Source: an uncultured bacterium (GTDB lineage Bacteria > Actinomycetota > Coriobacteriia > Coriobacteriales > Coriobacteriaceae). Taken from it: 19,769 nt of DNA. This document shows, piece after piece, positions 6,777-14,304 of this stretch. Location: the NCBI GenBank assembly GCA_905214525.1, contig CAJMMN010000034.1:1-19769 (forward strand), given 5' to 3'. The position numbers and the translations under genes were made by a program. The first letter of the stretch is position 1. Each line of letters begins with the position of its first letter. The notes beneath the pieces are model-generated. The model did no database searches. It had not been told where the DNA came from and saw nothing but the letters and a program-made list of their open reading frames with translations.

Positions 6777-6847
6777 CGGCCCGCCCCCATTGATCGCGCG
6801 AGGATGGCGCGTTCGATGAGTCCGGAACGCTCTGACCGACACGGCAT
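6773..6847 (-). CDS. Possible 24-residue leader peptide
   Basis: The short ORF MPCRSERSGLIERAILARSM and four more residues has a good AGGAAGGA ribosome binding site and stops in an overlapping TGATG with the start of the 54-residue gene. Its spacing suggests translational coupling or a leader role. The evidence is only the signal and overlap, so it may be chance. Confidence 0.3.
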   Translation of the reverse strand: MPCRSERSGLIERAILARSMGAGR

Positions 6848-6922
6848 GACCGATTCCTTCCTGTTTCCTGATCCGTTTGTCCGTACACGCGTGCGCCGGG
6901 CCGATAACCGTATGGCGGCCCG

Positions 6923-7720
6923 TCATCGCGTGCCGGAGGCGAGCGAGGCGACCATGGAGTCGATGCCCTGGGAGAGCCGGTCCATGTCCTCCGGGGACGC
7001 GGACCCGTCGTCGAGCAGCCCCGCCGCCTGTTCCGTGAGCTGTTCGAGCCGACGGTACAGGTACGGCACCTTGTACTGGTCCGCCGTGCTCCCCGCCAGC
7101 AGGCCCCGCGCGTCGGCCACGGCCCGTTCGAGCCGGCTCCTGGCCCGTGACGATTCGGCGTCGCCGACCGTCTGGCCGGCCTTCGCCACGGCCTTTTCCA
7201 GCCGTTCCGACCGTTTCGCGAGCATGTCGGCGGCCTTGGAGATGCGTTTCGCGTCCGCGTCGAGCGTTGCCATGTCGCCTCCGGCCGTGCAGCCGGCCGG
7301 CGTGGCCGGATCGGAGGAAAGCCGTTCGAGGGTGCCCGCCATATCGGGGTCCGTGGCGCGCAGCGCGTCGAGGTCGACCGATCCCATGATCCGGTCGCGG
7401 TCCCGGCCCCATGCGGCCGATCCCGCGGACCATGCCCGGGCGGATCGTTCGCACGCCGCCGACGCGTCGGCCAGCCGTTCGCGCCGGTTCGCGGAGACCA
7501 TGCCCGCAGTCAGCCCGGCCCCGACCATGAGACCCGTGACGATCACCGTCGCCACGCCCACACGCACCCCGATACGGGGCCTGGTGCGGGCCTCGGCCTC
7601 GTCCCCGTCGTCCTTCCCATGCCGGCCGGGCCATGGGAATCGCCGCTTCCCACCAGGCCGCCCGTCGTCCAACCCGGGCATGACCTCGTCGAACCAGTCC
7701 TCCTGGCCGTGCGCGCCCAT
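6923..7720 (-). CDS. Single-pass membrane protein with external helical Cys domain
   Basis: The protein has 265 residues from ATG 7720 (GTG at 7726 is also possible); the upstream gene's stop lies at 7723-7725, so the two are coupled. A charged cytoplasmic region (1-50, Asp/Arg/Pro-rich) precedes one membrane segment (about 51-74, VGVATVIVTGLMVGAGL). The external part is helical, with a Cys right after the membrane (AACERSAR), a second in PAGCTAGG, and long Ala/Glu/Arg/Asp helices ending in a segment that may form a coiled coil. The domain aligns by eye with that of the protein at 1164-2192 but lacks its repeat tail. Database names for such proteins (for example 'colicin transporter') are uninformative. 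A structural part of the mating apparatus is the likeliest role given its place after the SCO6880-like gene. Confidence 0.75.
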   Translation of the reverse strand: MGAHGQEDWFDEVMPGLDDGRPGGKRRFPWPGRHGKDDGDEAEARTRPRIGVRVGVATVIVTGLMVGAGLTAGMVSANRRERLADASAACERSARAWSAGSAAWGRDRDRIMGSVDLDALRATDPDMAGTLERLSSDPATPAGCTAGGDMATLDADAKRISKAADMLAKRSERLEKAVAKAGQTVGDAESSRARSRLERAVADARGLLAGSTADQYKVPYLYRRLEQLTEQAAGLLDDGSASPEDMDRLSQGIDSMVASLASGTR

Positions 7721-7722
7721 GG

Positions 7723-9192
7723 TCACAACCCCAGCGGCAGGACCGCGGTCAACGCCTGCCGCTGCTGGCCGCGCAGGCCGGACAGGCGCAGATGGTACTT
7801 GCCGACGCGCACGCGCAGGTCGCGTTCGAACACGGCCAGCGCGTCGCGGTCCGGGGCGAACAGGGCGATATACCCCTGATGGTCGGTGTCGGGCCAGTTC
7901 GCGTCCTGCTCCGCCTCTCGCTGCCGCTGCTCGCGGCGCTCACGGCGTTCGTCGCGCGACAGTTTCCGCTGGTTCTGCAACGTGTCGCGCTGCAGGATGC
8001 TGGACTCGCGGTCCCTCAGGTCCTTCTCGCTTTCCTCCATGCTCATGGGCCTCCAGATATGGGTCAGGGCGATCATCCTGCCGCCCTGCAGGATGTCGCG
8101 CGTCCAGCCCGCCGGCACGGGCCGGTCGGGCCACTGGGTCACCCACCAGGTGCGCGCCACGCACGATTCCAGGGTCACGCTCTCCCCGTCGAGGCTCTCC
8201 TCGCACCAGCCCAGCGTCGGCTCGTCACGGGTGACCGGAGGACGGTCCGCGTTGCCGGCCGGATCCGAAACCGACCGGATCAGCGTGCGCAGGTCGTCCA
8301 GTCCGCACCAGCGCACCGAACCGGGACGCGCCCCGCATTCGACCAGGGCCGGGGCGACGGTCATCTTCACCAGGTCGCCCAACGCGACCCCGACCCGATC
8401 GCGTTCCGTGAGCCGGCCCCGGGCGCGGTCCACGCCCTTGAGCCGGTCCACGTCGCAGGTCACGGACACGTAGCTCACGTTCGCCAACGGGGTCATGACC
8501 TCCGGCAGGGCCCACAATTCCGCCATATCACGGCGCATCCACTCCGGCGACCCGCCATCGTCGGGCAGATCCGGCGCGGGCGCGGCTCCCGGCAGCAGGA
8601 GCGCGGTCTCCTTGAGCTCGACCACTCCCGGCGTGTCCGCCAGACGGGCGGTCAGATCGTTCAAGGCGGCCGCACGCGACGATTTCGACGCATCCGTGCT
8701 CAACGTCCACTCCTCGACCTTCAACGCGAGCACCGCGGTCGCCCGCCGGCGTTCCGGGTCGAACAGGTAGCAGGCGCCATGGAACGGGGTTCCGACCACC
8801 TCCACGCCGGACCCCTCGACCACCTGGGCCCGGGACCCGACCTGGCCCCACACGCCCAGCACGCCCGCCGGCCGGCCCGAGGCGAGCGGGCTCGCCGACC
8901 ATCGGGTCGACCCGTCGCGCACACGCCGCCGCCACGCCAGCCACACGTACGTCCACGCCATCAGGCTCAACCCCTCGTAACGGATCAGCCCGTACGCCAT
9001 GACCACGCCGCCAGCGAGCATCAACGGCAGCACCATGCCCGCCGCCGCGCCGCCCACGACCATGACCAGGCCGGCCAGACCCACGCCGATCTGCGGCCAT
9101 GTCCACCCGAACAAGACATTCGTGGCCGACAGGCGGCTGAACGCCGCCGTGGGCACCCTCGCCCCGCCGTCCCTGCCATCGGCATCCACCAT
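7723..9192 (-). CDS. SCO6880-like conjugation membrane protein
   Basis: The protein has 489 residues from ATG 9192, with GGAGG seven bases upstream. An N-terminal FSRLSATNVLFGWTWPQ segment leads into two adjacent membrane helices (about 25-70, GLAGLVMVVGGAAAGMVL then LMLAGGVVMAYGLI), followed by a large cytoplasmic domain of alternating strands and helices (TAVLALKVEEWTLS near 155, VSYVSVTCDVDRLKG near 255, TWWVTQWPDRPVPAGW near 355) and a Arg/Glu-rich helix near 420. This fits the actinobacterial SCO6880 family, found in conjugative elements upstream of the VirB4-type ATPase and thought to combine a VirB3-like membrane part with an inactive ATPase-like domain. The final 40 residues resemble a typical C-terminal ALAVFERDLRVRVGKYHL block. 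No Walker motif is seen. Confidence 0.75.
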   Translation of the reverse strand: MVDADGRDGGARVPTAAFSRLSATNVLFGWTWPQIGVGLAGLVMVVGGAAAGMVLPLMLAGGVVMAYGLIRYEGLSLMAWTYVWLAWRRRVRDGSTRWSASPLASGRPAGVLGVWGQVGSRAQVVEGSGVEVVGTPFHGACYLFDPERRRATAVLALKVEEWTLSTDASKSSRAAALNDLTARLADTPGVVELKETALLLPGAAPAPDLPDDGGSPEWMRRDMAELWALPEVMTPLANVSYVSVTCDVDRLKGVDRARGRLTERDRVGVALGDLVKMTVAPALVECGARPGSVRWCGLDDLRTLIRSVSDPAGNADRPPVTRDEPTLGWCEESLDGESVTLESCVARTWWVTQWPDRPVPAGWTRDILQGGRMIALTHIWRPMSMEESEKDLRDRESSILQRDTLQNQRKLSRDERRERREQRQREAEQDANWPDTDHQGYIALFAPDRDALAVFERDLRVRVGKYHLRLSGLRGQQRQALTAVLPLGL

Positions 9193-9213
9193 CAGCAACC
9201 TCCGATCAAACAA

Positions 9214-9262
9214 GAAAAAAGGGCCGGGCGCGATCCCCGCCCATACGGGGACGCCACCCGGC
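9214..9262 (-). terminator. Intercistronic terminator-like hairpin
   Basis: On the minus strand, an outer GCCGGG/CCCGGC stem (arms 9257-9262 and 9223-9228) and an inner CCCCG/CGGGG stem are followed by CCTTTTTTCTTG. It sits between the VirB6-like and SCO6880-like genes, so it is likely a partial terminator or processing site within the operon. Confidence 0.75.
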
Positions 9263-9276
9263 AACGCATCGATAAG

Positions 9277-10722
9277 TCAGGCCAGGACCGGGCCCGACGG
9301 CGACTGCGGCGAGACCGGGGGCGCCGGCGTCGCATCCGGTCCGGGCATCCCGGGAAGCCCCGGATCGCCCGGAGACCCCGGAGCGCCGGACGATCCGGTC
9401 CGGCCCTCGCCGCCGGCGCCGCCCAGGCCTCCCTCGCCGCCGATCCCGTCGGCACCGTCCGAACCGTCAAGGCCCGCGACGCCCCGGCCACCGTCCCCTC
9501 CCTCGCCGCCGGGCGCGGTTCCGGCGGACGACGCGCCATCGGGCGACGGAATGGCCGAGCCATCCGGGCCCGGGGGAACGGAGACCGGCGGCTCGTACCC
9601 GTCGTCCTTCGACGGGTCGGCGGCATGGGCGCCGGAATCCCGGGCCCCGCCGCCATCATCCTTGTCCTTGCCGTCGGCCTTGGAGCCGGCGAGCATTTTT
9701 CCGGCCTGTTCGCCGACCTGCCCCCATTGGCCGGTCAGGGCGGCCAGCCCGCCCTGCGCCATGCCGGGCAACTGCACGCCCGCCGCCGCGGCCCCGCCGG
9801 TCGCCACCCCGGCGGCCGCGGTCACGACCTGCCGGGTCAGCTGGGCCGCGGTCACCAGCGCGTTCCGGCCCGCCTGGCTCGCGGCCTGCTGCATGCCCAT
9901 GCTCCGGTCGTCGCCCAGGAACTGCACGACCGGCATGATCATCTTCGGCGAATAGCAGGCCATGTAGATCGCGGCGACGCCGACCAGCAGATCCCAGAAA
10001 CTGCCCTCGCCCACGCCCGACGTGGTCTGCGAGGTCATCAGCGCCGACCCGACCGTGATCACCAGCGCGGCCAACGGCTTGGCCAGCATCACGCCCACCA
10101 CGGCCGAAAGCCAGCGGCGCATCGCCGGCCGGGTCGCCTTCCAGCCGGCGCTCATCACCGGCAAGGGGGCGACCGCGGCCAGCAGCACCAGGCACAGGGT
10201 GCGGGCCGCGAGCATGCAGCACAGGAGGAACACGCCCACGAACAACACCAGATAGACGAGCAGCATCGTCAGCGAATGCAGGACGGACGCCTGCTCCAGG
10301 ATCTTCTTGAACATGGCCGACACCATCGACTCCATGCCCCGGCCCTTGGTCGTGTCCGCGCCCACCGCGAGGATCCTCGCGGACAGGAGGCTCACGATCC
10401 CCTCGCACGTGATCATCACGCTCACGCAGATCGCGGTCAACGGCCATGCGAGCACCGCCATCGCGAACGACTTGACCGACTCCGCCGGGCTGGCCTTCAC
10501 GGCCGCATGCACCGCGCCCACCGCGCATATGAGCATGTTCACGAACCCCATCACCCAGCCGATCCTGTTCGCGGCCGTGATCGCCACGTTCCACTCCGCG
10601 TACGACACGGACCCGGCGGTCGACGAGAACGCGCCCACCATCATGCCCTGCAACGCCTTGCCCATCGGATCCAGCATCCACGGGAACAGCTTCTGCAGCA
10701 CCGCCTCGACGACATCGCCCAC
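9277..10722 (-). CDS. VirB6/TrbL-like polytopic mating-channel protein with collagen-like tail
   Basis: The protein has 481 residues from GTG 10722, chosen because TTGGGAGG precedes it; the open frame further upstream crosses a terminator and is not used. The first 330 residues hold six or more hydrophobic segments, for example IGWVMGFVNMLICAVGAV, VLAWPLTAICVSVMI, LTMLLVYLVLFVGVFLL and LCLVLLAAVAPLPVMSAG, with the Trp-Lys/Arg-rich loop SAGWKATRPAMRRWLSA typical of TrbL/VirB6 proteins. These form the inner-membrane channel of type IV secretion. A Gln/Ala/Gly linker with GRNALVTAAQ follows, then an Asp/Lys-rich spacer, and from about residue 382 a Pro/Gly/Asp-rich tail with about 17 Gly-x-y triplets (GLDGSDGAD, GSPGDPGLPGMPGPD), like bacterial collagen-like domains. 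Confidence 0.82.
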   Translation of the reverse strand: MGDVVEAVLQKLFPWMLDPMGKALQGMMVGAFSSTAGSVSYAEWNVAITAANRIGWVMGFVNMLICAVGAVHAAVKASPAESVKSFAMAVLAWPLTAICVSVMITCEGIVSLLSARILAVGADTTKGRGMESMVSAMFKKILEQASVLHSLTMLLVYLVLFVGVFLLCCMLAARTLCLVLLAAVAPLPVMSAGWKATRPAMRRWLSAVVGVMLAKPLAALVITVGSALMTSQTTSGVGEGSFWDLLVGVAAIYMACYSPKMIMPVVQFLGDDRSMGMQQAASQAGRNALVTAAQLTRQVVTAAAGVATGGAAAAGVQLPGMAQGGLAALTGQWGQVGEQAGKMLAGSKADGKDKDDGGGARDSGAHAADPSKDDGYEPPVSVPPGPDGSAIPSPDGASSAGTAPGGEGGDGGRGVAGLDGSDGADGIGGEGGLGGAGGEGRTGSSGAPGSPGDPGLPGMPGPDATPAPPVSPQSPSGPVLA

Positions 10723-10741
10723 GACAGCCTCCCAACAACGG

Positions 10742-10787
10742 AAAAACAAGAAAAGGAAAGGGCCCGCCCCGACGGCGGGACGGGCCC
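10742..10787 (-). terminator. Intercistronic terminator-like hairpin
   Basis: On the minus strand, GGGCCCG/CGGGCCC arms (10781-10787 and 10760-10766) enclose a GC-rich loop and are followed by TTTCCTTTTCTTGTTTTT. It lies between the 112-residue membrane gene and the VirB6-like gene. The downstream T-rich tract resembles those at 9214 and 11966. Confidence 0.8.
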
Positions 10788-10814
10788 GGAGGAAAAAGGG
10801 AACGGGCCCCGAGG

Positions 10815-11153
10815 TCAGAACAGGGCCTGCGTGGACGCGAACTTGACGATCGCCATGGCCGAGCCGAGCAGCATCATGCCCAGCGCGATCCACACGAACA
10901 CGATGCCGCTGTACTGCTGCATCGTGCTGTTGTGGATCGCCTTGGACACGACCCAGGAGAACGCGGCGATGATCCACGCGGCCGTCGCCACGAAGATGCC
11001 CAAAGCCCACAGGCCGCCCACGATGTTCGACACCAGGCTCATGAACGGGAAGAACGTCCAGTTCGGGGACACGGAGAACCCGGACAGGTCGTTGTCGGTC
11101 AACGCCAGCACGATATCGGACGCGGTGGCGGCGATTGGATGAATAATGGTCAT
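10815..11153 (-). CDS. Small integral membrane protein of the conjugation operon
   Basis: The protein has 112 residues from ATG 11153, preceded by GGAGGGTGAATC. Two or three membrane segments are visible: FFPFMSLVSNIVGGLWALGI (about 34-53), FVATAAWIIAAFSWVVSK (about 54-71) and GIVFVWIALGMMLLGSAMAI (about 83-102). Size, hydrophobic pairs and position directly before the VirB6-like gene resemble the VirB2/TrbC-type or other small channel subunits of Gram-positive conjugation systems. The sequence alone does not decide between pilin-like and accessory roles. Third codon positions are strongly GC, and terminator-like or GC-rich hairpins flank it on both sides. Confidence 0.75.
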   Translation of the reverse strand: MTIIHPIAATASDIVLALTDNDLSGFSVSPNWTFFPFMSLVSNIVGGLWALGIFVATAAWIIAAFSWVVSKAIHNSTMQQYSGIVFVWIALGMMLLGSAMAIVKFASTQALF

Positions 11154-11223
11154 GATTCACCCTCCTTTCCCCACCGCCACCAAAGGCGGCGGACGTCTCG
11201 TGCCGATAACGGGGGCGGACGGC

Positions 11224-11871
11224 TCAGCCGAACAGGGACGACCACAGGTCGCCCGCCGCCCGGCCCGTCTTCTCGAACACGTTGCCCTTCCCGTCGCCGC
11301 CGGACAGCCAGTCCCAGGCCCCGGACGCGGCGTCCCCGGCCTTCTGGAACACGTTGCCCTTCCCGTCGCCGCCGGACAGCCACTGCCACGCCTTCTTGCC
11401 CGTCGACAGGGCCTTGTCGATCGCGTCGCCCGCGGCCTTGCCCACACGGTTCGCGATGTCCTCGCCCAACTGCCGGACCACGCCGCCCAGATCGTCCGAC
11501 TTCTTCGCCTCGTCGTTCTTCACGCCCTTCCAGTCGGGATGACCGTTCGCGGACTGGTACGAGTCGTTCACGGCCAGCCCGTCCGTGCCGAACGCGCCCG
11601 CGCCCCACGCGAACCCGCTCGTCGCCGCGCCGATCGTCAACGGGATCATCAACGCGCACAGCAGACGCTTCCACGAGAAGGCGCGCTCCATCATGTTGTT
11701 CGTGATCAGGCCCGGCAGCAGGGTCAGCACGCCGACGATCACCATCGCGACCGCCGCGTACAGGCACACCGCTATCACGCCCCCCGCCAGGTCACGGAAC
11801 CCCGCCACATCCCACGCGGGATCGGGGAACAGGTTGATCAGCGAATCATCGGCCAACACCATCCCGGACAT
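11224..11871 (-). CDS. Membrane protein with 24-residue WLSGGDGKGNVF repeats
   Basis: The protein has 215 residues from ATG 11871; GGGAGG lies upstream (AGGGAGGCTGTG). A hydrophobic region at about 20-55 (VIAVCLYAAVAMVIVGVLTL) is followed by a basic loop (NNMMERAFSWKRLL) and a second membrane segment (LCALMIPLTIGAATSGFAW), then a soluble C-terminal part of about 120 residues. That part has an acidic/basic helix (KKSDDLGGVVRQLGEDIA) and two copies of a 24-residue unit, W-x-WLSGGDGKGNVF-x-K, ending with WSSLFG. The N-terminal half looks like a transfer-channel subunit. I cannot name a family. It lies between the wall hydrolase and the 112-residue membrane protein, so it is an operon member. Confidence 0.72.
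   Translation of the reverse strand: MSGMVLADDSLINLFPDPAWDVAGFRDLAGGVIAVCLYAAVAMVIVGVLTLLPGLITNNMMERAFSWKRLLCALMIPLTIGAATSGFAWGAGAFGTDGLAVNDSYQSANGHPDWKGVKNDEAKKSDDLGGVVRQLGEDIANRVGKAAGDAIDKALSTGKKAWQWLSGGDGKGNVFQKAGDAASGAWDWLSGGDGKGNVFEKTGRAAGDLWSSLFG
11275..11382. repeat. 72-bp period repeat (two identical 36-bp cores)
   Basis: Identical 36-bp stretches lie at 11275-11310 and 11347-11382, exactly 72 bp apart, in the coding part of the repeat membrane protein. They encode the same SGGDGKGNVF core, while the bases between the copies differ, suggesting an older duplication with conserved core selection or recent partial conversion. Confidence 0.88.
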
Positions 11872-11965
11872 CACAGCCTCCCTCATCACAAGCCTCCACG
11901 GCCCGAAAGCACGGGCCCGCGCATCCACCACGCGCCGGCACGGCCCACGGCCGATAACGGGCCGG

Positions 11966-12007
11966 AAAAAAGGAAAGGCCCCACGCCCGGGGGAGGGGCG
12001 TGGGGCC
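11966..12007 (-). terminator. Strong intercistronic terminator hairpin
   Basis: On the minus strand, a perfect 12-bp stem (GGCCCCACGCCC with GGGCGTGGGGCC; arms 11996-12007 and 11977-11988) has a 7-nt loop and is followed by TTTCCTTTTTT. It lies 122 bp after the wall-hydrolase stop and about 95 bp before the next start, and should strongly reduce read-through unless antiterminated. Confidence 0.9.
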
Positions 12008-12129
12008 GTGAAGGAAAGCGGCCCGCCGGCGCACGGGAATAAGGAGAAGAAAAATCATGCGCCGGCCGGCCCGGGAACGCCATGAGACGACCGCTCCCGG
12101 AAAAACCACCCGAACGGACGCCGATAATC

Positions 12130-13566
12130 TCAGTACCAGCCCTTGGCCCTGCGTTCCGCGTACGCGGCGCACGGCGTCCCGTACCTGTCACGAATGTATT
12201 TCAGGCCCCAGTCGATCTGCGTGGCCGCGTTCGTCCGCCAATCCTGGCCGGCCGAGGCCATCTTCTCCGCCGGCAGCGACTGGGGGATGCCGTACGCGCC
12301 GCTGTCCGGGTTGGTGGCGTCCCACCGCCAGCCCGACTCCTCGGTGAAGATCGTGTCCAGACACTCGAACTGGGAACCGTCATCCCAGCCCATGTCCTTC
12401 ATCTTGCGCTTCGCGATCCTCTTCGCCTCCTCCACGCTCGCCTTCTCGCCGTCCTGGTCGCCCGCCGAGCACGTCGCCGTCGACGAGGAGCCGCCGCCGG
12501 CCCCGTGGATCGGGTCCTTGGGAAGGATGAAGTTCGCGCCGCCCGCGATGGGCAGCTCGCGCGACGTGTACACCGGGCCATGCGCGTTCATCTCGCTGAT
12601 CGTGAACGTGCCCTTCGACGCGTCCACCGACTCGACCACGGCCACATGCCCGGCCGCCGGGTCAGCGCCCTGCACGCCGGGCGGGAAACTCACGATCGCG
12701 CCCGGCACCGGGGCCGTCCGCGTCACCCTGTAACCCTCCGCGGCCGCGGACGAGGCCCACATGCCGCCATCGCCCCAATACTGGCCCACATGCTTCCACC
12801 CCAGACGGTAGGCGCGCAGGCACGCGCCCCACGTGCACTGGCCCTGCGGATACGAGACGCACGTATTGCCCGGACCGGCCAGGCCGCCGAACCAGGCGGC
12901 CTTCGCCTGCTCCGCGCCCATCCCGTCCCAACCGGAATCCGACGTGCCGCCCGACACCGCCTGCGAGCCCTGCGAGGCCGGCGCACGGTACACGCGCGTG
13001 TACCGCGCGTTCAACGTGGACGTCACGCCGATCTCGTCACCGGTCTGGTCGCCGGGCGTCCTGCCCTCGACCCCGTGCCTCTCGTCCCAATGCGCGCCCA
13101 CGAACTCGCCATCACCCATGTAGATCTCCGTATGCCCGTCCGCCCACACGACGTCGCCCGCCTGCAGGGACGCCACATCCCTGAAATCCGACCGTTCGAA
13201 ACCGGCCGCCTTCAACACCGAATCCATGCCGTCAGTGTTGAACGGGCTCGACCCCACGTCGAAACCCGCATGGCGCAACGCCGCCCACACGAACGACGAA
13301 CAGTCGTAATCCGGGTCGCCCCCGCGGTTCGGCTGCGAATACCCATGTTTATCGTCCTTCGCGACCGACACCGCCCAATCCACCCACGACGAGGAACCCG
13401 TCACGCAACGCGTCCCCAGACCGTAATCCGACTGCAGTATCGCGACCACCAGGATCACCAGGCACAACAACACGACCACGACCGTGAGCAGCGGGGCCGC
13501 GACCACCATGCCGGCCACCACGAACACCTTGCCCGACGACCCCCGCTTCCCCTCGCCACCAGCCAT
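12130..13566 (-). CDS. Three-domain peptidoglycan hydrolase (NlpC/P60-like, CHAP, transglycosylase)
   Basis: The protein has 478 residues from ATG 13566, preceded by GGGAGG; the frame stays open upstream to 13836, but the membrane segment then sits naturally at residues 13-44 with this start. An external NlpC/P60-like domain has Cys89 (DYDCSSFVW) and His145 (DGHTEIYMG). A CHAP domain follows with Cys244 (GQCTWGA) and His307 (GHVAVVE). A C-terminal transglycosylase-like domain (about 375-478) has catalytic Glu409/410 in FTEESGWRW, then SGAYGIPQSLP and a CAAYAERRAKGWY end. Such hydrolases open the wall for mating (VirB1/Orf14-like role). The three catalytic types in one protein are unusual but known in Gram-positive elements. 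It starts the membrane-channel part of the operon. Confidence 0.9.
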   Translation of the reverse strand: MAGGEGKRGSSGKVFVVAGMVVAAPLLTVVVVLLCLVILVVAILQSDYGLGTRCVTGSSSWVDWAVSVAKDDKHGYSQPNRGGDPDYDCSSFVWAALRHAGFDVGSSPFNTDGMDSVLKAAGFERSDFRDVASLQAGDVVWADGHTEIYMGDGEFVGAHWDERHGVEGRTPGDQTGDEIGVTSTLNARYTRVYRAPASQGSQAVSGGTSDSGWDGMGAEQAKAAWFGGLAGPGNTCVSYPQGQCTWGACLRAYRLGWKHVGQYWGDGGMWASSAAAEGYRVTRTAPVPGAIVSFPPGVQGADPAAGHVAVVESVDASKGTFTISEMNAHGPVYTSRELPIAGGANFILPKDPIHGAGGGSSSTATCSAGDQDGEKASVEEAKRIAKRKMKDMGWDDGSQFECLDTIFTEESGWRWDATNPDSGAYGIPQSLPAEKMASAGQDWRTNAATQIDWGLKYIRDRYGTPCAAYAERRAKGWY

Positions 13567-13848
13567 GCAAGCCTCCCAACACACGCGACGCACAATCCGG
13601 CCATCCACGCCGCCGCCGGCCCGAATCCCGCCGATATCGGACCAAAGAAGGGATATTGGGGATAATGGGACATGTACATGCCCCAGCTGACCGAAACCGT
13701 CCGAACCGTCAGGAAAGACCATGCGGCTCATATCAAAGGAGATAGCCGACCACTGCAGACGGACCAACCAGTCCACACGATGGACGGAACATGCGCCATC
13801 CGGGGAAACGGAGAACAGATTGCCCCGCAACATCATCGAAGTGCAGCG
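13567..13848. other. Intergenic region with two palindromes upstream of the wall hydrolase
   Basis: No supported gene. It holds CCGATATCGG (13631-13640) and a 16/18 palindrome GGGACATGTACATGCCCC (13667-13684), and GATAAT-like boxes between them. The minus-strand frame of the hydrolase is open through the region with moderately GC-rich third positions, but no ribosome binding site supports an earlier start. It is the likeliest place for a promoter or operator for the conjugation operon, but no good -35/-10 pair was found. Confidence 0.45.
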
Positions 13849-14220
13849 TTACAGCCATCTGGACTGAAGACGATCGAGCGCGCCATCCACCGCCCGCCGG
13901 GCGACGGCATGACCCAAACCCGCGATGGCCGCCGCAAGCTCGGCCTCGGTCCGGGGCGGATGCGATACAAGCTCGCGCACACCGGAATCCAACGTCGAAT
14001 CAAGGGCCTCCCACGCGGCCGGCACGCAATGCTCCCTGAGCCCGTCCGAAAAATCAAACGCGCGCGACAATACCAGCAGATCATGATCCGTCAACGGTTC
14101 ATCGAAAACACCCCACGTCGACGGGGCGGAACGAGCCGATTCTTCCACGCCCACGCATACGCGGAAAACACCTCCGACATCATTGTCGTCGGCCGGACCG
14201 CCATGAGCCGAACCCGTCAT
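13849..14220 (-). CDS. Hypothetical protein, 123 residues
   Basis: The ATG at 14220 follows a strong GAGGAGGCGTGCG. The protein is Ala/Asp/Glu-rich with helical stretches (PLTDHDLLVLSRAFDFSDGL, then TEAELAAAIAGLGHAV) and ends QSRWL. The N-terminal 35 residues look disordered. There is no signal, membrane segment or known motif. It lies in the same direction as the conjugation operon, 84 bp after a small membrane gene, and its sequence composition fits the operon. Function unknown; a cytoplasmic accessory factor is possible. Confidence 0.65.
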   Translation of the reverse strand: MTGSAHGGPADDNDVGGVFRVCVGVEESARSAPSTWGVFDEPLTDHDLLVLSRAFDFSDGLREHCVPAAWEALDSTLDSGVRELVSHPPRTEAELAAAIAGLGHAVARRAVDGALDRLQSRWL

Positions 14221-14304
14221 CGCACGCCTCCTCCTGATCATTGTCATGGGTGTCACTCAAGCCATGCGACGCATGCCATCGATATGCGGACAAAACAGGG
14301 CGGC

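Noticed and set aside
7792..11142. 1116-codon plus-strand ORF
   Set aside because: It is Arg/His/Pro-rich low-complexity sequence antisense to three well-supported membrane and conjugation genes, as expected in GC-rich DNA.
10723..11160. Longer 627-codon version of the VirB6-like gene
   Set aside because: It would run across a strong terminator hairpin and overlap the 112-residue membrane gene in another frame.
12057..12347. Plus-strand ORF with AAGGAG upstream
   Set aside because: Most of it is antisense to the transglycosylase domain and its sequence is Arg/Pro/Thr-rich shadow-like.
13567..13836. N-terminal extension of the wall hydrolase
   Set aside because: The extension lacks a RBS, contains palindromes, and would bury the membrane segment at residue 100; the ATG at 13566 has GGGAGG.
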